Positions 24,662-33,200 of a stretch of DNA of 64,000 nt are shown piece by piece (positions within the stretch are counted from its first letter, which is position 1; each line of letters starts with the position of its first letter). The notes below the pieces were generated by a model. It was not told the DNA's origin. It worked only from the letters and a program-made list of their open reading frames with translations, and did not search any database. Source of the DNA: Roseobacter ponti (lineage in GTDB: Bacteria > Pseudomonadota > Alphaproteobacteria > Rhodobacterales > Rhodobacteraceae); assembly GCF_012932215.1 (NCBI RefSeq), contig NZ_CP048788.1:3782001-3846000 (forward strand), read 5' to 3'. A program made the position numbers and the translations under genes.

Positions 24662-25954
24662 TTACCGGAACAGCGACAGGATCGTCTGAGGCGCCTGGTT
24701 GGCGATTGACAGTGCCTGAACGCCGAGCTGCTGCTGCGTCTGAAGAGCCTGAAGCTTCGCAGAGGCTGCCTCCATGTCTGCATCAACCAGAGCGCCGATA
24801 CCCGACGTCAGCAGGTCAGTCAGCTTACCGACGAACTCGCTCTGTGTATCGATCTGACGGCCACCGGAACCGAGAGCTGCGGCAGTGTCGATGGATGTCT
24901 GGATCAGCGATTCCACCTTTGCCAGAGCGTCCGCTGCACCGTTCTCTGTTGAAACGTCAATCGCGCTCAGAGACTGAAGTGCGCCGGCGCGCTCATTGCC
25001 ATCCGTTGCAGAGGTCTGAACATTGACCGTGAAGGAGATCGTGTTGGTACCGCCAACGTAATCCCCTGCAGTGAAAGCAAAACCGGTCGCGTTTGATGCC
25101 AGAGAGATATCAGCGTCAAACTCACCCTTCTCAGCAACCCAGACGTCGAAAGCAGCTTTAAGACCCGCACCGATATCTTCCGCTGTGTCACCTTCCTGAG
25201 CAACGTACAGGATATCATCTGCCGCCGTTGTCGCCAGACCGTCGTATGTGCCCGCTGCTGCGGAGATCACAAGGTTGTAGCCTACGCCGGTTACATCAGT
25301 ACCAGTTGCGGTACCGTCCTGTGCAACGACTGTAACGTTTGTCGCCGTGGTTGCCGCTGCAGCAACAATAGCTGCACCGCCGTTAGCGCCACCGGCAACC
25401 TGCGCGGCATCACCAGCAAGGCTCGCCTTTTCCGCGCTCAGGTTTGACCTTGCAATGACGATTTCGCCCGACGTGACTGTTCCGTCTCCGGCGCGATCAA
25501 GAGAAGACAGAATATTGGAAGTCTGATCTTCGGTGGCCTTGCCGTCATCGTTGAGCAGGTTGAGACCGTTGAACTGAGCGGCACCTACGATGGAATCGAT
25601 CTGGCTGGTCAGCGCTTCGATGTCTGTCTGGATCTTGGCACGGTCAACGTTCTCTTCCTGAGCATTGACGATTTTGCCTTTGATTTCAGTCAGAAGGTCA
25701 GTGATTGTTTCTGCACCGTTCAGTGCCACACCAACAGTCGCCTGGCCAAGGGCCAGAGAGTCAGAGATAGCTTTGAAACCCTCAACATCTGAGGACATCA
25801 CTTTCGAGATGGCCCAGACTGCCGCGTTGTCTTTTGCGCTTTCGACGGTTTTGCCGGTAGAAATTTCGCTCTGAACTTTGCCGAGGTTCATGTTGATCGA
25901 CTTCAGAGTCTGCAGCGCAACCATTGCACTGTTGTTCGTAAGAATACTGGACAT
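24662..25954 (-). CDS. fliC: Flagellin
   Basis: A 430-residue filament protein. The N-terminal D0/D1 region (about 1-140) includes SILTNNSAMVALQTLKSINM and EISTGKTVESAKDNAAVWAI, then SDSLALGQATVGVALNGAET. The C-terminal D1/D0 region (about 345-430) includes LQTQQQLGVQALSIANQAPQ and ends ILSLFR. The middle is Ala/Thr/Gly-rich, surface-exposed and free of Cys. AAAGGAA precedes the ATG. It is the only flagellin in the window and is followed by flaF and flbT. Symbol given by function; local names (flaA, fljK) differ among relatives. Confidence 0.96.
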   Translation of the reverse strand: MSSILTNNSAMVALQTLKSINMNLGKVQSEISTGKTVESAKDNAAVWAISKVMSSDVEGFKAISDSLALGQATVGVALNGAETITDLLTEIKGKIVNAQEENVDRAKIQTDIEALTSQIDSIVGAAQFNGLNLLNDDGKATEDQTSNILSSLDRAGDGTVTSGEIVIARSNLSAEKASLAGDAAQVAGGANGGAAIVAAAATTATNVTVVAQDGTATGTDVTGVGYNLVISAAAGTYDGLATTAADDILYVAQEGDTAEDIGAGLKAAFDVWVAEKGEFDADISLASNATGFAFTAGDYVGGTNTISFTVNVQTSATDGNERAGALQSLSAIDVSTENGAADALAKVESLIQTSIDTAAALGSGGRQIDTQSEFVGKLTDLLTSGIGALVDADMEAASAKLQALQTQQQLGVQALSIANQAPQTILSLFR

Positions 25955-26166
25955 TCATTAGTTCCTTTGATCATGCACGCTTTACGTGATTTGTGCCCGG
26001 CCAGAACCCTGGCCGTTTGAAACTGTCTTTCTGACCAATGCAGTCGCCCTCTTTGAGGCGAAGCGCCATCCGGGATCGGATGCAGCGCCAACATGCACAT
26101 TCAAAGGCTAATGAAATGCTAAATGAGCTCTGCGGCTGTTCCTTGCTTTTTAGACAAATCCCGGCT
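25955..26166 (-). promoter_or_regulatory. Flagellin promoter and structured 5' leader
   Basis: The 212 bp upstream of the flagellin ATG contain two hairpins close to the start: 25998-26015 (7-bp stem, CGGCCAG/CTGGCCG with a 4-base loop) and 25976-25988 (4-bp stem). The Shine-Dalgarno AAAGGAA lies at 25962-25968. FlbT acts on a flagellin leader in Caulobacter, so these stems are candidates for its target. No clear sigma-54 or sigma-28 promoter was recognised. Confidence 0.45.
26108..26122. promoter_or_regulatory. CtrA-like site upstream of the flagellin gene
   Basis: Read on the minus strand this is TTAG, seven bases, TTAG, i.e. the CtrA consensus TTAA-N7-TTAA with one change in each half-site, the same TTAG variant half-site seen between fliF and fliL. 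It lies about 155-170 bases upstream of the flagellin start, just past the end of the flgN-like gene. A weaker candidate than the fliF/fliL site. Confidence 0.35.
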
Positions 26167-26526
26167 TCATGCGCGCTTCTCGACAGACTTGTCTGAAACC
26201 ATATCGATGGTCTGACGGACGCCTTTCGCATCGTAGGTGTCGAGAGAACGCCGTACTCGCCGCAGGGCGGTGAGCCGTTCCGCAACCGAACGAATACCTG
26301 CCAGAGCGCTGTCCAGAAGAACCTGATTACGCCTGACTTTTTTGTCTAGTTCCTGCAGGGGCTTAACCTCGTTCGCGTCCAGATCGGCCAGTGCGTCAAT
26401 CAGCGTTTCCTTGGTCTCCAGAAGACGGGCGACATGATCAAGGTTACCTTCTAAAAGCGCTGTTCTCTCTTCATCAAGCAGATCGTCAAGCGCGTCAAAT
26501 ATGCGGTGAAATTCGTCATCAGCCAT
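26167..26526 (-). CDS. FlgN-like export chaperone
   Basis: A 119-residue, highly charged all-helical protein: DDLLDEERTALLEGNLDHVA, LLETKETLIDALADLD and LDSALAGIRSVAERLTALRR. The heptad pattern and the ALLEGNLD/KETLIDAL motif are those of FlgN-type chaperones, which hold FlgK and FlgL before export. Its ATG overlaps the stop of the upstream flgJ-like gene by eight bases, forming a two-gene minus-strand unit. Called by pattern and context; alphaproteobacterial FlgNs diverge strongly, so a different chaperone is possible. Confidence 0.75.
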   Translation of the reverse strand: MADDEFHRIFDALDDLLDEERTALLEGNLDHVARLLETKETLIDALADLDANEVKPLQELDKKVRRNQVLLDSALAGIRSVAERLTALRRVRRSLDTYDAKGVRQTIDMVSDKSVEKRA

Positions 26527-26797
26527 CGTTTTTCTCCTTCAGTGCCTGATAGATTGATTCGCTGAGCCCGATGCCCCCGGCGCGGACCATTTCGAGCGCC
26601 TGTTCCTGCAACAGGAATGACGAAAACTGGTCTTCACCCGCGCCACCGCCGAAGTGCTCACTGGTTTTGCCAAGTCCCGCTGATTTAAGCATTTCTGCAA
26701 GAAAGCCGGCTTCAAGTTTCTCGGCCGCAGCGCGCAGGCGCTGGTCTTGCGAGAATGTTGGTGTGGATGGCTGCGCCACGGGAGTGATCGGGGCCAT
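26519..26797 (-). CDS. FlgJ-like rod-binding protein (rod domain only)
   Basis: A 92-residue protein equal to the N-terminal rod-binding half of FlgJ: LRAAAEKLEAGFLAEMLKSA, GAGEDQFSSFLLQEQALEMV and RAGGIGLSESIYQALK. It lacks the muramidase domain of enteric FlgJ, as is usual in alphaproteobacteria, where a separate transglycosylase (here 11297-11992) opens the wall. The open frame runs far upstream, but the ATG at 26797 with GGAG nine bases before it gives the normal length and frees the promoter region of fliK. Confidence 0.85.
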   Translation of the reverse strand: MAPITPVAQPSTPTFSQDQRLRAAAEKLEAGFLAEMLKSAGLGKTSEHFGGGAGEDQFSSFLLQEQALEMVRAGGIGLSESIYQALKEKNDG

Positions 26798-26846
26798 ACG
26801 AGGTGTCTCCAATTGCAGGTAATTTTCTGCAGAATGCCCGCAACCG

Positions 26847-26861
26847 GTAAAGATGCGGTAA
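26847..26861. promoter_or_regulatory. Degenerate CtrA-like direct repeat between flgJ and fliK
   Basis: GTAA, seven bases, GTAA, a direct repeat with the spacing of a CtrA site but one mismatch in each half. It lies in the 115-bp divergent gap, 52-66 bases upstream of fliK and 50-64 bases upstream of the flgJ-like gene. Position fits; the sequence match is weak. Confidence 0.25.
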
Positions 26862-26912
26862 CTAAAGACGGTCATAAAGCGGGCAGGAAACGGAAGAACT
26901 CCGGAGAAACCA

Positions 26913-28298
26913 ATGCTTGATAGCCCGCTGATACCGACCGCCGCAAACACTTCGCGATCAGACACAACCGCTGGACGCCCGATCCCTGCTGATGAACCCG
27001 CCAGCGAGAGAAAGAACGGCGACTTTGAAAAGGAAATGGCCGCACAGACCAATGAAGATACTGCCGCCGGGCAACGAGGAAGAACCGAGAATGCGCCGTC
27101 CGCCAGTACGAAGAACCAGACACGGGATACTTCTGTCGTCGGTCAGGTGGATAGCGAGACCGCCGAAATTCTTCCGGAAGTGGAAAGCGAGCAACCAGAG
27201 GAACAGCACGCTGCGGCAACTGTCCGGTCCCCGGCTGCGGACACATCTCCGGAAGCTCCGGTGCTGCGCGGAAAAACAACGTCTGAACTTGCCGTTTTAC
27301 AACAGGCCGGGCCCGGCATAACTGAAAAAAAGGCACCCGAAAGCAATCGTACGGATCCTGCCGAAACAACGCCCCGATCAGTCTCTGCAGAGCAAAAACC
27401 GGCTGAACGTGCGGGCGTTCTGCCAGCGGGTGGTGCGACTCAGCAAAGCACACCCGGCAGCCTGGTCCGGTTCGCAGACCTGAAATCAGACGATCCGGCG
27501 ACCGGGGCGCAAAAACAAAATGCCGCCAATATCTCCGCCGCCGTGTCTGTGCCAGTTGCCAGCGCGTCTGTACAGGAAACCGCACGCCTCGCCGTTCCCG
27601 GCGGCACTGCAGCAACGCTGGCGACCGAAAAACCCGGTCGCCGATCAGAAATCCTCCGGTCATCTGACACGGAACCACGCAGTATGCCGACACCAGCCGC
27701 AGCACGCGCCGATATGCGCAACACAGCCTCTGCCATCGCAATGCAACCAGTTAACCCCGCTACGGTGCATGCAAATCAGGTCGCTGCGAGAGATAATCCC
27801 GACCTTGTGATGCCTTCCGTTCAGGATGCTGACACTATGCTGCAATGGGATCCGCGTGCTGCAGGCTCATCAACTGCGCAGCAGGCAATTCTGCGCGCGG
27901 AAACACCCGGGATGATCGGGCGTCAGATGGCCGAAGCGCTGCAAAGGCTGCCGGATCGCCCAGTTGAACTTGCACTCAGCCCCCGTGAGCTGGGCAAGGT
28001 CCGGATGACCATCTCGGCTGCGGAAGGGTCCATTACGGTGAATGTTCTCGCCGAACGACCGGAAACTCTGGATCTGATGCGCCGAAACATTGATGAACTG
28101 GCAAGAGAGTTTCAGGCACTTGGTTTTGAGACGATCAGCTTTGCCTTTTCCGAGGGGCAACAACAGACAAATGAAGATCATAGCGATGACGCCCCCCGGG
28201 TGACGGAAACAGATACTGCACATCACTCAGATCCTGCAGAAACAGCAGATGCACCTGTCAGACTGGTGGAGAGCACCGGTCTTGACCTGCGGCTTTAG
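26913..28298 (+). CDS. fliK: Flagellar hook-length control protein FliK
   Basis: A 461-residue protein, about 330 residues of low-complexity Ala/Pro/Glu/Thr sequence followed by a Flg_hook domain (about 335-425). The domain shows the family pattern RPVELALSPRELGKVRMTIS, GSITVNVLAERPETLDLMRR and FQALGFETISFAFSEG. FliK is secreted during hook growth and its C-terminal domain flips FlhB specificity. The unstructured ruler region is typical and poorly conserved. It is followed nine bases later by flgD and diverges from the flgJ-like gene. Confidence 0.9.
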   Translation: MLDSPLIPTAANTSRSDTTAGRPIPADEPASERKNGDFEKEMAAQTNEDTAAGQRGRTENAPSASTKNQTRDTSVVGQVDSETAEILPEVESEQPEEQHAAATVRSPAADTSPEAPVLRGKTTSELAVLQQAGPGITEKKAPESNRTDPAETTPRSVSAEQKPAERAGVLPAGGATQQSTPGSLVRFADLKSDDPATGAQKQNAANISAAVSVPVASASVQETARLAVPGGTAATLATEKPGRRSEILRSSDTEPRSMPTPAAARADMRNTASAIAMQPVNPATVHANQVAARDNPDLVMPSVQDADTMLQWDPRAAGSSTAQQAILRAETPGMIGRQMAEALQRLPDRPVELALSPRELGKVRMTISAAEGSITVNVLAERPETLDLMRRNIDELAREFQALGFETISFAFSEGQQQTNEDHSDDAPRVTETDTAHHSDPAETADAPVRLVESTGLDLRL

Positions 28299-28307
28299 GA
28301 GACAGAA

Positions 28308-28985
28308 ATGGACATTACACAAACCCAGCCGACACAGACTGCGGCTCCAACGCCGGCAGTCGCGGGCAGCACTGCTGTCATCTCATCAGATTTTGAGACG
28401 TTTCTGCAGATGCTGACGGCCCAGGCCAGGTATCAGGATCCGCTTGAGCCGATTGATTCCTCAGAATATGCAGCCCAGCTGGCGCAGTTTTCAATGGTTG
28501 AACAACAGGTTCTCTCAAACGACCTGCTGACCGCACTCGGAGATCAGCTGGGTGCAGGAAACATTGCGCAGATGGCAGGATGGATCGGTATGGAGGCGCG
28601 GACAACCGCAGCCGTTGCCTTTGAAGGGTCGCCGCTGACCGTAATTCCGAAGGCTGATCCGGGTGCCGAAGAGGCTGTTCTCGTCGTGCTGAACGAAGCG
28701 GGCGACGAAGCGCAGCGCGTACAGATCGCTACGGATGGCGAAGCGCTGGAGTGGGCCGGAGTTTCCCCGGGCGGTGAGCCGCTGCCGCCCGGCAATTACC
28801 GTTTCATGGTCGAAAGCCGGACGGCGGGAGAAGTAACCGCCACAACAGCCGCCGAAACCTATGCCCGCATTACTGAGGCACGCCGGGAGGCAGGTGGTAC
28901 AATGCTGATCCTTCAGGGTGGTTCCGCGGTGACAACAGCAGATGTTGCGGCCCTGAGAGAGCCTTCAGGTACAGATGGCCTCTGA
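28308..28985 (+). CDS. flgD: Hook-capping scaffold protein FlgD
   Basis: A 225-residue protein that caps the growing hook. The N-terminal signature is clear: DFETFLQMLTAQARYQDPLE followed by SSEYAAQLAQFSMVEQQ (about residues 25-75). The C-terminal half holds the FlgD Ig/tudor-like domain (GMEARTTAAVAFEGSPLTVI; LVVLNEAGDEAQRVQIATDG; GNYRFMVES). Length is normal (about 220). Its TGA abuts, with no spacer, the stop of the convergent oxidase gene, which marks the end of the flagellar block. Confidence 0.95.
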   Translation: MDITQTQPTQTAAPTPAVAGSTAVISSDFETFLQMLTAQARYQDPLEPIDSSEYAAQLAQFSMVEQQVLSNDLLTALGDQLGAGNIAQMAGWIGMEARTTAAVAFEGSPLTVIPKADPGAEEAVLVVLNEAGDEAQRVQIATDGEALEWAGVSPGGEPLPPGNYRFMVESRTAGEVTATTAAETYARITEARREAGGTMLILQGGSAVTTADVAALREPSGTDGL

Positions 28986-30311
28986 TCAGAGATCCGCGAG
29001 TGCGAACCCGGCGTAAACCGCCGGCATCAGAAGCCGGCGCTTTGACCCGAGCGGAAACTTCCGCAGCGGGGTCCGCAAAGCCACAGGATAATCTGGCGGG
29101 GTTACCCCCCGGATCAGGTCGCCAAGGATAGCGCCGGACAAACTGCCCATCGCAACCCCGTTGCCGTGATAGCACATTCCCGCCCACATTCCGGGCTGGT
29201 CGGGCACCTGTCCGACATAGGGCAGACGATCACGCGCGATGCAAACCATGCCAGACCAGCTGCCGGCATTTTCGACATGGCTCCAGGCCGGGAACATCTC
29301 CTCAAAATGGCGTCTGACACGGCGTCGGGCGCGGGCTTCCGTGCCGGGACCGGCCAGCAGCCCGCCCCGCGTTCCGAACAGAAACCTGCGGTCCGGCATC
29401 AGCCTGAAGTAATGCAGCAGGTTACGGGTATCGTAACTCATCTGGTCAGAAGTCCACCCCTGCGCGTCAAGCTCCTGATCCGTCAGCGGTCGTGTGACCA
29501 TAACCGTTGATTGCGTCGGCATATACCGGCCCGCAATCCAGCCGGGAAGGTCCTCAGAGGTGTAGCCGTTGGTTGCAATCACGACCTGTTCTGTCCGCAC
29601 CTCGGCTTCGCCGGTGGACACACGATACTGGCCCCCTGCACCCGAGATACTCTGCGCCCGCGAGTTGTGATAGATTTTCGCACCGGCGGCTTCGGCAGCC
29701 GTGGCAAGGGCCGAAACATACTTGCGCGGGTTCAGCCCGAACCCCAGCGGATTGGTCAGGCCGCCGGCAAATGCCCCCCCCATGCCAAGCCGCATAAGAT
29801 CCTGTTTGTCGTGAAACTCCGGAGTGACCCCGTAGTCGTTTTCAATATGCAGAGCTTCTTTTCGCAGACCGTCCAGATCCCGGGCGCGGACAGCAAGCTG
29901 GGTCTCACCGGCCGAATGCCTGTCCACATCAACAGCGAGGCGTCTGGTCAGATCGGAGACGAAAGAAACCGCCGCTTTTTCGGTCTGCCGCCATTCTTTA
30001 CGACCTTCCACACCAAATCTTTGTTCAAGCTGCGCATTTCCGATTTTTGCACCGCCCAGACAGCAAAATCCACCATTGCGCCCCGAAGCGCCCCACCCTA
30101 CGTGCCCAGCCTCAAGAACGCAGACCCTTACGCCATGCTCAGCCAGCCTTAACGCAGCTGAAAGGCCGGTAAATCCCGCACCGATAATGACCACATCCGT
30201 TGTGATTTCTCCGCGTACTGCCGGGCGGTCAGCAATGTCGCAGGTCTGGTCCCACCAGCATCCGTCGCGCGGGCCCGGGCCATAAGTATAATCAGGAAAA
30301 ATCCGTCTCAT
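28986..30311 (-). CDS. FAD-dependent amine oxidoreductase (DAO family, PuuB-like)
   Basis: A 441-residue flavoprotein of the D-amino-acid-oxidase fold. The FAD Rossmann motif GAGFTG is at residues 44-49 within DVVIIGAGFTGLSAALRL, followed by GWGASGRNGGFC, the hallmark of gamma-glutamylputrescine oxidase and related enzymes. Later motifs are VVIATNGYTSEDLPGW and GMCYHGNGVAMGSLSGAILG. In a polyamine transport operon an oxidase of putrescine or gamma-glutamylputrescine is likely, but no PuuA synthetase is present in the window, so the substrate is open. Its ATG overlaps the upstream permease stop as TGATG. Confidence 0.85.
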   Translation of the reverse strand: MRRIFPDYTYGPGPRDGCWWDQTCDIADRPAVRGEITTDVVIIGAGFTGLSAALRLAEHGVRVCVLEAGHVGWGASGRNGGFCCLGGAKIGNAQLEQRFGVEGRKEWRQTEKAAVSFVSDLTRRLAVDVDRHSAGETQLAVRARDLDGLRKEALHIENDYGVTPEFHDKQDLMRLGMGGAFAGGLTNPLGFGLNPRKYVSALATAAEAAGAKIYHNSRAQSISGAGGQYRVSTGEAEVRTEQVVIATNGYTSEDLPGWIAGRYMPTQSTVMVTRPLTDQELDAQGWTSDQMSYDTRNLLHYFRLMPDRRFLFGTRGGLLAGPGTEARARRRVRRHFEEMFPAWSHVENAGSWSGMVCIARDRLPYVGQVPDQPGMWAGMCYHGNGVAMGSLSGAILGDLIRGVTPPDYPVALRTPLRKFPLGSKRRLLMPAVYAGFALADL

Positions 30312-31126
30312 CAGGCGCGGGCTGCATCGCGTTCGTCGCGTTTTTGACGCAACGCATTGCGCTTGGAAATCAGCGACGCACCGATCACGCCCACCGTAAC
30401 GATGCCGATCATAATGGTGGACAGTGCGTTGATCTCCGGAGAGACCCCAAGACGTACAGCGGAGAAGATTTTGATCGGCAATGTCGTGGCGGCAGGGCCG
30501 GCAGTAAACGATGCGATCACCAGATCATCAAGGCTGAGCGTGAACGCGAGCAGCCATCCCGCGATCACAGCAGGGGCAATAATCGGCAGGGTCACAAGGC
30601 GGAACGCATCAAAACCCGAGCAGCCCAGATCAAGTGCGGCCTCTTCCAGCGATCGGTCAAAGCTGAGCAATCGTGAGGATACGACCACGGAGACGTAACA
30701 CATCGAAAACGTCGTATGGGCCAGCACGATTGTCAGTACGCCCCGGTCGAGCCCGATCCCGATGAAGAGCAAAAGCAGGGACAATCCTGTAATCACCTCA
30801 GGCATCACCAGAGGCGCATAAATCATGCCGGAGAACAGAGTGCGCCCCAGAAAACGCCCGCCCCGAACCAGAACATAGGCCGCCATCGTGCCCAGCACTG
30901 TGGCCAGAGTCGAAGAGAGAACCGCAACTTTGATCGTGACCCAGGCGGCATCGAGGAAGGCTTCGTTCTGAAGCAGTTCGCCGTACCATTTCGTCGAGAA
31001 TCCGGCCCAGACCGTGACAAGTTTGCTCTCGTTGAACGAATAAGCGACGAGGATCACCATAGGCAGATACAAAAACGCGAACCCGATGGTCAGAGAAGTA
31101 ACGTTGAACCAGCTCAGCCTGTTCAT
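30311..31126 (-). CDS. Polyamine-type ABC transporter permease (PotC/PotI-like)
   Basis: A 271-residue inner-membrane permease. The first helix is LTIGFAFLYLPMVILVAYSF followed by NESKLVTVWAGFSTKWYGEL, a very typical PotC/PotI opening. The ABC-permease EAA loop is visible as EEAALDLGCSGFDAFRLVTL with PIIAPAVIAGWLLAFTLSLD following. It pairs with the PotB-like permease upstream (ATGA overlap) and the ATPase at 32036-33163. The family and the adjacent oxidase point to putrescine or a related diamine as substrate; exact specificity is not readable. Confidence 0.92.
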   Translation of the reverse strand: MNRLSWFNVTSLTIGFAFLYLPMVILVAYSFNESKLVTVWAGFSTKWYGELLQNEAFLDAAWVTIKVAVLSSTLATVLGTMAAYVLVRGGRFLGRTLFSGMIYAPLVMPEVITGLSLLLLFIGIGLDRGVLTIVLAHTTFSMCYVSVVVSSRLLSFDRSLEEAALDLGCSGFDAFRLVTLPIIAPAVIAGWLLAFTLSLDDLVIASFTAGPAATTLPIKIFSAVRLGVSPEINALSTIMIGIVTVGVIGASLISKRNALRQKRDERDAARA

Positions 31127-31998
31127 TGGTCCGCCTCCGCCTGTTTCTGCTGGTTGCGCTGAAACAGTACGATCGGAATGATCAGGATCAGCAGCAGGAT
31201 AACGGCAACTGCGCTTGCGACCGGCCAGTCGCGGTTGTTGAAGAACTCCTCCCAGAGCACCTTGCCGATCATCAGCGTGCCGGAGCCACCGAGCAGCGAG
31301 GGGATCACAAATTCACCCAGCGCCGGGATGAAAACGAGAAAGCTGCCGGCAATAATACCGTTCTTCGAGAGCGGAATGGTAACCAGCCAGAAGGCCTGCA
31401 TCCGCGAGCATCCGAGATCTTCAGCAGCCTCAATAAGGGAGCCATCGAGGCGGTCAAGAGCCGCATAAATCGGCAGGATCATGAAGGGCAGATAGGTATA
31501 GACGATGCCGATATAGACCGCGGTATTGGTGTTGAGGATGGTCAGGGGTTCACCAATGAGCCCGGTCCAGAGCAGGAACTGGTTGAGAAACCCTTCCTGA
31601 CTGAGAATGCCCATCCAGGCGTAGACCCGGATCAGAAAAGACGTCCAGAACGGCAGGATCACCAGCATCATCAGCGTGGGGCGCCACTCTTCCGGTGCGC
31701 GCGCCATGCCATAGGCCATCGGATACCCGACCAGGAGCGTCAGGAAAGTCGACAAAAGCGCGATTTTCAGCGAACTGAGATAGGCTTTCCAGTACAGGTC
31801 ATCAGATGCCAGAAAGGCGAAATTCTCAAAATCCAGCGCTTTGAAAAACGGCACGATGCCATCGTCCAGCGTCGGCGTATAAGGAGGGATGGAGAGCTCG
31901 ATATCCGACAGGGAAATCTTGAGCACGATGATGAAGGGCACCAGAAAGAGGGCCAGCAGCCAGGCATAGGGAACGGCTATCAGGACAAAACGCTGCAT
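31123..31998 (-). CDS. Polyamine-type ABC transporter permease (PotB/PotH-like)
   Basis: A 291-residue permease with the PotB/PotH pattern: VPYAWLLALFLVPFIIVLKI in the first helix, LPFWTSFLIRVYAWMGILSQ, and the EAA loop EAAEDLGCSRMQAFWLVTIP with GEFVIPSLLGGSGTLMIGKV, a stretch highly conserved in PotB/PotH. Length is standard (about 285-310), in contrast to the oversized permease of the second system at 39602-41305. It lies 37 bases after the ATPase gene and overlaps the PotC-like gene by four bases. Confidence 0.93.
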   Translation of the reverse strand: MQRFVLIAVPYAWLLALFLVPFIIVLKISLSDIELSIPPYTPTLDDGIVPFFKALDFENFAFLASDDLYWKAYLSSLKIALLSTFLTLLVGYPMAYGMARAPEEWRPTLMMLVILPFWTSFLIRVYAWMGILSQEGFLNQFLLWTGLIGEPLTILNTNTAVYIGIVYTYLPFMILPIYAALDRLDGSLIEAAEDLGCSRMQAFWLVTIPLSKNGIIAGSFLVFIPALGEFVIPSLLGGSGTLMIGKVLWEEFFNNRDWPVASAVAVILLLILIIPIVLFQRNQQKQAEADQ

Positions 31999-32035
31999 CA
32001 GCAGGTCTCCGGGCGCGCGAGGGGATCACCTGAGG

Positions 32036-33163
32036 TCATTGTGGCAGCAGAACTCCCGCTGTGGCGGTCCAGCTGATCCAGACTGTGTCTTCCCAGGTGA
32101 AGGTCCGGCGCGACACGCGGCGGGTGTTGGCGGCCTGTGCCTTGACGATCTGCCCGCCGGGCAGTTCGACGTGATAGGTCGAGATGTTACCCAGATAAGC
32201 GATGTCCAGCACTTTGCCTTCCACTGCGTTGTCGGCATCCGCCGGGCGCTCGGCACTGATGGCGATTTTTTCCGGCCGCACCGCGAGATGGCAGTTCTGG
32301 CCTTCTGAAAACGGGCGTTCAGATGCAGCAATCAGCGGCGCTTTATTATCAGCCCAGCTGATCTCATACCGCTCACTCCCGACAGGCTTCGCGGTGCCCT
32401 CGATAATATTCACATCACCAATGAAATCAGCGACATAGACACTGTTGGGCATTTCGTAGATATGTTCGGGCGTCGCCACCTGAATGACGCGGCCCTCGTC
32501 CATGACGGCAACGCGGCTTGCCACCGTCATTGCCTCTTCCTGATCGTGGGTGACGATCACGAATGTCGTGCCGGTTTTTTCCTGAATATCCATCAGTTCA
32601 AACTGCGTTGCCTGACGCAGTTTCGCATCGAGCGCGCCAAGCGGCTCATCCAGCAGCAGAAGCTTTGGTGCCTTGGCAAGGCTGCGCGCAAGCGCCACGC
32701 GCTGGCGCTGACCACCCGAGATCTGATGGGGTTTGCGGGCGGCGAATTTTTCCAGCCGCGTCAGTTTGAGCATTTCGGCCACGCGGTCGCCGATGTCATG
32801 CTTGGGCATATCGCCGCGGCGCAAACCGAATGCGATGTTTTCATAAACGCTCAGATGCGGAAACAGCGCGTAAGACTGAAACATCATGTTCACTGCGCGT
32901 TTGTTCGGTGGCACCGGGGCTATGTCCTGACCCGCAAGCTCAATCACACCGCGCGTCGGCGCTTCGAAGCCGGCAAGCATTCGCATCATTGTGGTTTTCC
33001 CGCAGCCCGACGGTCCGAGCAGTGCAAAGAATTCCTTTTCGTAGATGTCGAGTGTCAGGTCATCAATCGCCGTGAAATCACCGAATTTCTTGGTGACAGA
33101 CTTAAACCGGATCAGCGGTTTTTCATCGGGATCGTTCCAGGGGGCAAAGTCGCTTTCCGGCAC
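32036..33163 (-). CDS. Polyamine-type ABC transporter ATPase (PotA/PotG-like)
   Basis: A 375-residue ABC ATPase. Walker A GPSGCGKTT is at residues 50-58, the ABC signature SGGQRQR at 149-155 and Walker B LLLLDEP ends at 174, followed by the D-loop LGALD. A C-terminal TOBE domain (about 285-370) completes the PotA/PotG architecture. Translation begins at a GTG (33163) preceded by GAGG. It is separated from the binding-protein gene upstream by a hairpin-T-run, so its expression depends on read-through or a promoter in that gap. Confidence 0.93.
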   Translation of the reverse strand: MPESDFAPWNDPDEKPLIRFKSVTKKFGDFTAIDDLTLDIYEKEFFALLGPSGCGKTTMMRMLAGFEAPTRGVIELAGQDIAPVPPNKRAVNMMFQSYALFPHLSVYENIAFGLRRGDMPKHDIGDRVAEMLKLTRLEKFAARKPHQISGGQRQRVALARSLAKAPKLLLLDEPLGALDAKLRQATQFELMDIQEKTGTTFVIVTHDQEEAMTVASRVAVMDEGRVIQVATPEHIYEMPNSVYVADFIGDVNIIEGTAKPVGSERYEISWADNKAPLIAASERPFSEGQNCHLAVRPEKIAISAERPADADNAVEGKVLDIAYLGNISTYHVELPGGQIVKAQAANTRRVSRRTFTWEDTVWISWTATAGVLLPQ

Positions 33164-33200
33164 GGTGCATCCTCATTTTGCCCGGGCTCCGGGCTGATGT

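Noticed and set aside
26798-27052. N-terminal extension of the FlgJ-like protein
   Set aside because: The extension would run across the start of fliK on the other strand and has no FlgJ similarity; an ATG with GGAG at 26797 gives the family length.
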